Shown: positions 15,827-24,500 of the stretch, piece by piece
Layout: every line of letters starts with the position of its first letter
Numbering within the stretch: the first letter of the stretch is position 1
Source: a virus
IMG/VR virus record: IMGVR_UViG_3300045135_000802
Coordinates: 1-63,811 of that record
Strand: one strand, 5' to 3'
Length of the DNA stretch: 63,811 nt
Translations under genes and position numbers: made by a program
Notes under the pieces: model-generated
The model's database searches: none
What the model was told of the DNA's origin: nothing
What the model saw: only the letters and a program-made list of their open reading frames with translations

Positions 15827-18800
15827 TGGAATTTGTAGAGCGAATCTCTAATCTAGTAAAACGGCAGTTCCCCGAATTCTATCAAGAGGACGGGGAAAAC
15901 TTTATAGCGTTTATCACTGCTTACTATGAATACATGGAGCAGGAAGGTAAGGCTACAAGCGTTTTACGAAATCTAAAAAACTATAAGAATATAGATACGA
16001 CTCTTGATGAATATCTAGAGTATTTCAGACGTGATCTATTGCCTTCTGTTCCAACTGAAGCACTAGCTGATAAAGCATTGATGGCTAAGTACATCAAGAA
16101 CTTCAACCTTTCTAGAGGTACGCTTGCTTCATACAAACTCCTATTCCGTGCGCTTTACAACGAAGATATTGATGTAAGATACCCAGCAGACCAAATACTG
16201 AAGGTGTCTGATGGCGACTGGAGACTAGAGCGATACCTTGTAACTAGCTACGATTCTTTGACTTATAAGTTTATCGGTAAGACTATCAAAGGTGTGGACT
16301 CAGATGCCGAAGCTCTAGTTGAAGATATTGTTAGACGTAATGTTCGTGGTCGAGATCTAATGCAGATCATACTATCGAATATCCGTGGAACATTTAATAA
16401 CAACGAACCTATCCGTCTACTTACTGATACAAATTCGTCTGGCCATGCTCCTATAGTAGAAGCAGGTATCAACTCTATTCAGATTATATCTCCAGGAAGT
16501 AACTATGCTGCTGGCGACGTTGTAAGTCTTATCTCTGAACAGAACGGCGACTTTGGTAAGGTCGTTGTAACAGAAACTCAAGACTTGGGTGGTGTACTTA
16601 CATTCGAAATTAAGAATGGCGGTTCAGGTTACACCCCAACAATAGATGCGGTTTATGGTTCGACTGATGTTAAGTTTGTAGGTGGTGACGGCTCCGAACT
16701 TGCTACCTTTGTTATCAGTCGAGATGATATTGTAGATACGTTTGCTTTATCTGTAAACCTTAATATGTTCAGCTCAAATAACGTCTTTGGAGAGAATGCT
16801 CCTCTGATTGATGATGTTTGGGATAGAATCAATGATGACGGCACGGTAACAACAATAACAACCCGTGAAAACCGTTCTACATTGGGTTCAAACATTATCT
16901 GTAGCCCACGTTACGGATTTAAGGAAGCTGGTGAGACTACAACTAAAGCTGACTTCCATGATCATGCTAACGCTGTTATTAACGTAGCAAACAACACATA
17001 CGAACTTAGAATCGGTCAGTCTATTCATGGCGTATCTTCAGAGGCTAATGGTCAAGTAATTGCTATCGTTGATCCTACTCCTGGAGATGCTTGGGTACGT
17101 GTAAATACTTACGGTACATTCCAAGTAAACGAAGATCTTAAAGTCGGAAGTCTACTCAGCGGTAATACAGTTGGCAAGATCATAGAGTTTCAAGCGAACA
17201 CTATCGGCTATCATGTACTTGATATTGCGAACACTGATGGCGTTGAGATTACAGCAGGTTCTGAAGTTGTAGGCTCTACCCCATTTAACGATATCGACTC
17301 TGTAATCTATGAACCTAACTTCTCATTTGGTGTTATCAAAGACGTTCTTAGAGTACAGAATTACGCTTACGAATATAATGCTACATCAAATACGGTACTC
17401 AGCGGAACAATTACCGCAGCGGCTAATACAGTTACAGGTTCGGGTACTTCGTTCCTAACCGATTTCCAGAACGGCGATGTAATTAAAGTAGACGGATACC
17501 GTAAACGTGTGGCAGCTATTCACACAGATACCGAACTTATTACTGCGAGCGAGTTTGATCCAGCTATTACTTCAGCTTCAGCTTACGGAAGAGGCGGTAA
17601 GTATCGTTCTATTGTAACGACCCGTGTTGGCGCTAATAACTCAGCGAACAGCTTCGGTGTAGGCTCAGGTAGATACTCACAATTTAGATCTGGTCCGATG
17701 GGCGCATTCTATGAGAATGAAGGTCTACGTCTAGTTGGTTCTAGCTCTCCAATAGGTAACGTTGTTACATCAACTTCAAATACTATTATTGAGAATATGC
17801 ATACTCGCTTAAGAGATTCTCTAGTTTTTGAAGCATCGGTGTTTGGTACTATCGGTCAGCTTTCTCTAGTTGATGGCGGTACAAACTACACGGTTGCTCC
17901 TGAAGTTGTTGTTCGTGAACCCGATATCGCTTCGCTTGGTATCGGTGAATGTTGGATGACTCTTCAGACTGACGAGAACTACTGGGGAACAGGCGATCCA
18001 ACAGTAACTAAACTTGATACAAACGATAGGATTGTTCAGGTTGAAACTGGCGCTATTGGCGACGTTAAAGGTTCTTTGAACTCAGCTGTTGTAACTCAGA
18101 CGCAACATGCTAACGGTACATACGAAACTACTCTACGTCTATGGCAGAAGTTTGGACAGAAAGTTCCAGGAAACGTATACTTCATTGGTCCGAATCATTT
18201 GATTGGACAGACCTCAGAAGTTATATCTTCAGGTTCAGGTTCGTCTACAGTTACATACTACACGTATCAGGTAGGTCAAGAAACTATTCGCAGAACGAAT
18301 CCTCTATCGTTTAATGCTACGATTGAAGTGATGACTTCAGAATACATTCCTGGAGAAATTGATACTCGAACTAGATCTGCTGTAGGTACAGGTAAGATCA
18401 TTAGCGTTATTGATAATGGTGTTCTTGGTGAGAACGCTAACATCGAAGCATCGGTAGGTGCTGACGGTACTATCTCTAAAGTTAAGATGGTTGACTCTGG
18501 ATTCGCTTATCGTAATAACGAAGAAGTATTTGTTGAAGATCAAGGCGGCACAAACGCTAGAGTTAAACTGGGTCTTGGTGGCGTAGCGAACTCTGAAGGC
18601 TACTATGCTACAACTCGCTCTCAGATATCTACCGCTAGAGGTTACATTCACGATAACCATTACTACCAAGAGTTCAGCTACGAGATCGGTTCTCCAATTT
18701 CATTACAGCGTTATAAAGATATCGCTATGAAACTGGTTCACCCTTCTGGTCAGATTATGTTTGGTAAGTATCTTGCGCAGTCTAACGTAAACGTGGATAT

Positions 18801-19749
18801 TGTTGCTAATACAGTTCATACTAAACTTACAAGAGTGAATGGATTTGTTAACCTAGCTAAGACTAGAGCTTCGGGTTACATCAACCTAACAAATAATAGT
18901 GCGGATATTGTTGGTACAAGTACTGATCTTAGCAATGAGTTCTTAGGAAACCGTCACTACAAATACAGCGTTAGTCAGGCACTCGGCTATGCTAACGTTG
19001 CGAGCGGTTCTATTACTAGCAACTCGGTTGTTATTTATCGTGGCGGTAAGTACGTTTCTGCTCCTACGGTTACAATCAGTGCTCCTCAAACGTCTGGCGG
19101 TGTAACAGCTACGGCTACGGCAGTCATGAACGGCTCTGAGGTTGCTAATCTATCATTCACTAATACGGGTACAGGATACACTAACCCGCCTACAATTACA
19201 TTCTCGGTTGAAGATGTTATTACAGGCTCGGATGATTACAGTGCTAATCTATACATGGATACATCTAGCGAACATAATTACAATGTATTTAAGAACGGCA
19301 CGCTTCTATTAAAAGATACTGACTACACGGTAGATAGCAAAACTCAGATTACTCTTGCTACAGCTCCGGAGCAATCGGATATCGTTGATGTGTATGTTAA
19401 GGGCGATAAGATTTTGGTCGAATACGATCATGATAAATATCGTTTGGTAACGCTAAATCATATCGCCAACACCACTTCAGCTAACCTTGAGTTGGCTTGG
19501 AAACACGGTAACAAGCTTGGCGCTAACATTTACTTTAATAGAAACTGGGATCTTACTGCTACTTCATCGTCGTTTGGGGCTGGATCATTCAGCGATGGCG
19601 ATGTGATTACTATTAAGACTTCAGACGGTGCGCTATACAAAACTAAGATAAATAATGTTATAACTAACTTGACTGCCAACCTTGAGACAACTTGGGTTGG
19701 ACCAGATATCACTAACGGTATCGCTTACTACGAAACGGAAATTGAATAA
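15826..19749 (+). CDS. 7: gp7-like baseplate wedge protein
   Basis: The 1307-residue protein has the N-terminus of the gp7 wedge family as found in marine T4-like phages: VKRQFPEFYQEDGENFIAF followed by ITAYYEYMEQEGKA and a helical domain to about residue 130. T4 gp7 has 1032 residues. The rest is beta-rich and contains several copies of a GxGYT..P.V type module (GGSGYTPTID, GGTNYTVAPE, GGKYVSAPT, GTGYTNPPT) and one TGSGTSFLTDFQNGDVIKVD module that is also present in the large protein at 21544. These probably form stacked peripheral domains of the wedge. Position between gp6 and gp8 supports the call. Confidence 0.85.
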   Translation: MEFVERISNLVKRQFPEFYQEDGENFIAFITAYYEYMEQEGKATSVLRNLKNYKNIDTTLDEYLEYFRRDLLPSVPTEALADKALMAKYIKNFNLSRGTLASYKLLFRALYNEDIDVRYPADQILKVSDGDWRLERYLVTSYDSLTYKFIGKTIKGVDSDAEALVEDIVRRNVRGRDLMQIILSNIRGTFNNNEPIRLLTDTNSSGHAPIVEAGINSIQIISPGSNYAAGDVVSLISEQNGDFGKVVVTETQDLGGVLTFEIKNGGSGYTPTIDAVYGSTDVKFVGGDGSELATFVISRDDIVDTFALSVNLNMFSSNNVFGENAPLIDDVWDRINDDGTVTTITTRENRSTLGSNIICSPRYGFKEAGETTTKADFHDHANAVINVANNTYELRIGQSIHGVSSEANGQVIAIVDPTPGDAWVRVNTYGTFQVNEDLKVGSLLSGNTVGKIIEFQANTIGYHVLDIANTDGVEITAGSEVVGSTPFNDIDSVIYEPNFSFGVIKDVLRVQNYAYEYNATSNTVLSGTITAAANTVTGSGTSFLTDFQNGDVIKVDGYRKRVAAIHTDTELITASEFDPAITSASAYGRGGKYRSIVTTRVGANNSANSFGVGSGRYSQFRSGPMGAFYENEGLRLVGSSSPIGNVVTSTSNTIIENMHTRLRDSLVFEASVFGTIGQLSLVDGGTNYTVAPEVVVREPDIASLGIGECWMTLQTDENYWGTGDPTVTKLDTNDRIVQVETGAIGDVKGSLNSAVVTQTQHANGTYETTLRLWQKFGQKVPGNVYFIGPNHLIGQTSEVISSGSGSSTVTYYTYQVGQETIRRTNPLSFNATIEVMTSEYIPGEIDTRTRSAVGTGKIISVIDNGVLGENANIEASVGADGTISKVKMVDSGFAYRNNEEVFVEDQGGTNARVKLGLGGVANSEGYYATTRSQISTARGYIHDNHYYQEFSYEIGSPISLQRYKDIAMKLVHPSGQIMFGKYLAQSNVNVDIVANTVHTKLTRVNGFVNLAKTRASGYINLTNNSADIVGTSTDLSNEFLGNRHYKYSVSQALGYANVASGSITSNSVVIYRGGKYVSAPTVTISAPQTSGGVTATATAVMNGSEVANLSFTNTGTGYTNPPTITFSVEDVITGSDDYSANLYMDTSSEHNYNVFKNGTLLLKDTDYTVDSKTQITLATAPEQSDIVDVYVKGDKILVEYDHDKYRLVTLNHIANTTSANLELAWKHGNKLGANIYFNRNWDLTATSSSFGAGSFSDGDVITIKTSDGALYKTKINNVITNLTANLETTWVGPDITNGIAYYETEIE

Positions 19750-21533
19750 TGGGACTTTACAAATACGCAACTAAAGATTTGTCTATAACGAATGCGGAAG
19801 CATTTGTTGCTAAGGTAAATGCTTCTGGAGACGGGAGGGATAGTAAAAAATCAACTATCCTTTATGCCGTTCTAGGTAAGTCCACTCAGTGGCCAGATGA
19901 ACCTAATCCTGAAATGCCACCAGATAATGAGCAGTACCTTCACTACGAGATACAGCGTAATTTTATCGGAGGTAAAAAAGTCCAGCCTTCAGATGTATCT
20001 CACGTTGCTACTCGATACGATTGGACAAGCGGTACAACGTATGCTATGTATCGTGATACCGACGTTGACGTATACTACAAAAAATACTATGTTGTAACAG
20101 ATGAGAATAACGTATACAAATGCCTTTACAATAATAAAGATTCTGCTTCTACAGTTAAGCCAACTGGATACTCGCTAACGCCATTTACAACGTCTGACGG
20201 TTACATGTGGAAATATATGTACACTATTTCGTTGACTCAGGCTAGCAAGTTTATGACTCCGAATCATATTCCAGTTAAAACTGCTACTGAAGAAGATGGT
20301 TCAGCTGAAACCGAACGTCTACTACTTGTTCAGAATACAGCGGTAAACGGATCTATTCAGGTTATCGAAACGAATTCTCCAGGAACTAGTTACAGCCAAG
20401 TTGCTAACGGTATTGTAGAGTCTGGCGGTAAGTACACAGTCAAACTATCTTCGGTTGGCGCTAATCCGCCTTCTCCAGTTGATAACTTCTATAACGGTTG
20501 TAGCGTATATGTTATCAGCGGTACAGGTGCTGGTCAGCTAAGACGTGTTATTAACTATTCTGGTGCGACTAAAACTCTTACAGTTAATACAGCGTTTGCT
20601 TCGGTTTGTAACTCTGACTCACGTGTAATCGTATCCCCAACTGTAACAATTGTTGGTGACGGTAAAGGCGCACAGGCTTATGCTACTGTTAATGGTAGCA
20701 CGGGTGGCGTTGCTAATATCGCTATGCTCAGCGTGGGTTCAGGCTACACTAGAGCTAAAGCATACATTACAGCTAACGGTGTTCATGGTTACGGTGCTTC
20801 GGCTAACGTTGTTATCTCTCCTCTAGGCGGGCATGGCTCTAACCCTGTTCGTGAACTAGCGGCAGACCGTGTACTAGTAAACGTTCAGTTCAGCGGTCAA
20901 GAAGGTATCTCAGCTAACGGTAATGGCTACATTCCATCAAACACTGAGTTTAGAACTATCTCTCTACTAGCTGACCCTGTACTAAAAGTTGATGCTAACA
21001 ACAGCCACCGTTCGGTAGAACACGTTGCTAATACATCTAACTCTCCATCTACACTTAGATTTACAACTAGAGTCGTGACGTCATACAACGAAATGAACGA
21101 TGCGATTCCTGAGAATCCATTTACGGTTGGACAAGTAATTACAAACGCTAGGAATATCCTGCGTGCAAGAACAGGCGAACTTGAATTTGTTACCGAGCTA
21201 AGTCAAATCGCCAAAGATAATAACGCACTGAGTAATGCTCTTAGAGCGGCAAATGGTCAGATTGTATACTTAAGGAAAGATGAGACTGAATCAGATCCAT
21301 CGTTCTACACTTTGTATATAAATAACGTTAACAGCTATTCTGATTACGCTGCTTTCACCAAAGACGATGTTATTGTTAAGAGCACAAGCGAAACCCCTGT
21401 AGCGACTGTTGAGTCGATTAAAGGACCAGAAGCGAATACTTACTCAGGTGAAGTAATCTTCACAGAAAACGTTCAACCAGTACTACGAGATGTCGATCAA
21501 ATTGAAGACATCAAAGTGATCCTAGATTTCTAA
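19749..21533 (+). CDS. 8: gp8-like baseplate wedge protein
   Basis: The 594-residue product is a gp8-type wedge protein, much longer than T4 gp8 (334 residues). The N-terminal 170 residues carry the recognisable pattern STILYAVLGKSTQWPDEPNP, then YEIQRNFIGGKKV and SDGYMWKYMYTIS. The extra middle region includes GSGYTRAKAYI and SPGTSYSQV modules like those of the preceding gp7-like protein, suggesting a shared inserted domain. The C-terminal part (QVITNARNILRARTGELEFV) is helical then strand-rich. It overlaps the gp7 stop (TAATG) and ends the recognisable T4 wedge order. Confidence 0.88.
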   Translation: MGLYKYATKDLSITNAEAFVAKVNASGDGRDSKKSTILYAVLGKSTQWPDEPNPEMPPDNEQYLHYEIQRNFIGGKKVQPSDVSHVATRYDWTSGTTYAMYRDTDVDVYYKKYYVVTDENNVYKCLYNNKDSASTVKPTGYSLTPFTTSDGYMWKYMYTISLTQASKFMTPNHIPVKTATEEDGSAETERLLLVQNTAVNGSIQVIETNSPGTSYSQVANGIVESGGKYTVKLSSVGANPPSPVDNFYNGCSVYVISGTGAGQLRRVINYSGATKTLTVNTAFASVCNSDSRVIVSPTVTIVGDGKGAQAYATVNGSTGGVANIAMLSVGSGYTRAKAYITANGVHGYGASANVVISPLGGHGSNPVRELAADRVLVNVQFSGQEGISANGNGYIPSNTEFRTISLLADPVLKVDANNSHRSVEHVANTSNSPSTLRFTTRVVTSYNEMNDAIPENPFTVGQVITNARNILRARTGELEFVTELSQIAKDNNALSNALRAANGQIVYLRKDETESDPSFYTLYINNVNSYSDYAAFTKDDVIVKSTSETPVATVESIKGPEANTYSGEVIFTENVQPVLRDVDQIEDIKVILDF

Positions 21534-21543
21534 AGGAAACGAC

Positions 21544-24500
21544 ATGCCACTTGAAAGCAATCTGAACCAAAGCCCATACTTTGACGATTTTGACGAGGAT
21601 AAGAATTTTTATAGAATTCTATTCCGTCCTGGTAGAGCAGTTCAAGCACGAGAACTGACGCAGATCCAATCGATCCTACAGAATCAGGTAGATAAACTCG
21701 CCAACGAAGTGTTCGTTGACGGGACTATCGTTACTGGTGGCGGTCTAATTACAGATAAGACTAACTATGTTAAGTTGATGGATAAGGATGCTAATGGGCG
21801 AGTAATCCTTCTCAACGACTTCTATACTAGCAGTCAGATTGCTAACGCATATGTTGTTGGTCAGACTACAGGCATGGAAGGTAAACTGGTATCAGTAGTT
21901 GACGGTTCAGAAGCTGCTGCTCCAAATTACCTTACGTTCTACTGTCACTACACTAACTCTGGTTCTAACAATGCTACTAGAACGTTTGGTAACGGTGAAA
22001 CACTTCACTTCTACAATTCGTCTAATAACAACTTCATCTTTGCGGCAAATACTCTAGTATCTAACTCTACTGGTTTCGCTCTTAAAGCGAACATCGATAG
22101 CGGTACAGTTTACCACAAAGGTCATATGATCAAGCTTCAGCCGCAGAGCACTATCGTTGGTCGTTACACTACAGAGCCTTGGGCTCAGATTGGTCTTACA
22201 ACTGAAGAGTCTTTTATTAACTCTGACCAAGACTCAACTCTACTAGATAATGCTGCTGGCGCTACTAACTATGCTGCTCCTGGCGCTAACCGTCTTAAAA
22301 TCTATCCACGACTTACAGTTAAGCCATATGGCTATGCTAACAACGCTGGCTACTTCAACATCGCTACTGTAGAAGGCGGCTCTATCGTTACACGTGGTGG
22401 CGATACAATCCTTCCTGCCGTTGAAGATATGATGGCTAGACGTTCTTACGATACTAATGGCGACTATGTAACTGAACCATTTAACATTCGTATTCGTGAG
22501 CACCTCAAAAAAGAAAACAGTCTTGGTAAATACACTGAAGATGATGGCGGTGACTATCTAAAACTTGTTGCTGAAATTGAACGTGGTACAGCTTACGTAT
22601 CTGGTAAGAAAGTAGAGATTGCTGAATCTAAATTCATCAACTTCGATAAAGCGACTGATACCTCTACATTCAACGGTGTAGCTATCGGTCAGACTATCGG
22701 TAACTATGTTATCGCTGAAGAGTGTGTAGGTACTTGGGGTCTATCAGATTTCCAAGAAGTTGATCTATACGATTCATACCAGAAAGGTATCAGTCAGAAG
22801 AACCTTGGTCTACAACAAGCACGTGGTGTTAAAGTTGGTACAGCTAAGGTAAGAGGATTCCAGTGGGATTCTGGTTACATGGGTATGGCTGACGGTCGCT
22901 TCCGTATCTACCTATTTGATATTTCTATGAACAACGGCAAGTCTTTCCGTGATGTTCGTGGTATGCGCATCGAAGGTACAAACGGTACACGTTCTATGTG
23001 TGACCTTATCTCTGAACTAGACGGATACGTAAAGGTTCAGGAAACTAACCTTAACGCTCTTGTATTCCCTCTTGGACAGTTTGGTACTAAGTCTTTGACT
23101 GACCAACAGTTTGTTTACCGTACAGAAATTGATTCAGACTTTGGTACAACAGGTACAGCGACAATCGATCTACCTTCAGCGCATCCTGGCGGCACAGAAA
23201 ACCTACAGGATACTGGTAGCCCACTTACAAACCCTGACGAAAGAAACGTTATCATTGTATCACGTGCGTCAGTTAAGTCAGCTCCTCAGACTGGTTCTGT
23301 AACTTCAGCTTCAGGAACTTCTATTACTGGTAGCGGAACTCAGTTCCAGAGCGAATATAAGATTGGCGACTTCATCGAGCTTGATAATGGCGGAACGCTA
23401 ACCAATCACCGTATTACAGCGATCCCTAGCCATACGTCTATCACAGTAGCGAATACTATTACAAGCGCTGTGTCTGGATCAGTTCCTCACCGTGTTCTAT
23501 TCCCTACAGGTCACATCTTTGATATGACCCGTGACGGTGCGACTATTCAGTCTACAAGCTCTACTCAGTACGAACTAAACATCGGTGTCGCTAACCTAGA
23601 ATCTCAGTTTGCTTCTACCGTATACTTCAACGTTCTACGTACTGATGCGGTTCAGACTTCTAAAATCGTAAACAAAAATAGATACGTATACATTGATACA
23701 AGCACTCATAGTGCTGGCGCTTCTGGTCCATGGTCACTTGGTGTGCCTGACGTTTACAAGATCGAAGCAGTATATCAGGGAACTGACGAAACAGGAACTG
23801 ATGTAACTAAGAACTTTGAACTTGATGATGGTCAGAAAGACTCTTTCTACGATATCTCTAAACTTGTTAAGAAGTCTGATAGTACTCTAAGCACCACTAG
23901 TAAAGGTTTCCTAGTTAAGTTTAGCTACTTTACTCATAACCGCACAAACGGTATCGGCTACCTATCTGCTGATTCATACCCAATCGACGATAGATACACA
24001 GCTAACACTGATGCGGTTACAACTCAGGAAATCCCTATCTTCAGAAGCCCAACTACAAACCGTGAGTTTGATCTAAGGGATTCTGTAGACTTCCGTCCTA
24101 TTAAAGTTGCGGCTGTAACGCCAGCGACTACAGCTACGGTTACGTCTGGAATTACAAACCCAGGAACTTCAACAACGTATGACGTTCATGCTAGCGGTTC
24201 TTACATTCCTACTCCAGACGAGAACTTCCAAGCGGATATTGAGTTCTATCTTCCACGTAAAGACCGTATCGTAATTACTAAAGGCGGCTCAACGCAAATC
24301 GTTAAGGGTATTCCTGAAGTTCTACCTAGAACACCAGCGGATCTACCTGCTTCAATGACGTTGGCTATCCTAGACATTCCGCCATACCCATCACTATCGC
24401 CTTATGTATCTAAACAATACAAGCGTAGCAAGTATGCGGTTCGAATGACTCTAGAGAATAACCGTAGATACACAATGAAAGATCTACGTGCTATTGAGCA

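Noticed and set aside
21317-21324. TATAAATA inside the gp8-like gene
   Set aside because: It encodes Leu-Tyr-Ile-Asn-Asn in a normal reading frame and lies about 220 bases from the next start; probably coincidental, though it could add to expression of the DUF4815 gene.
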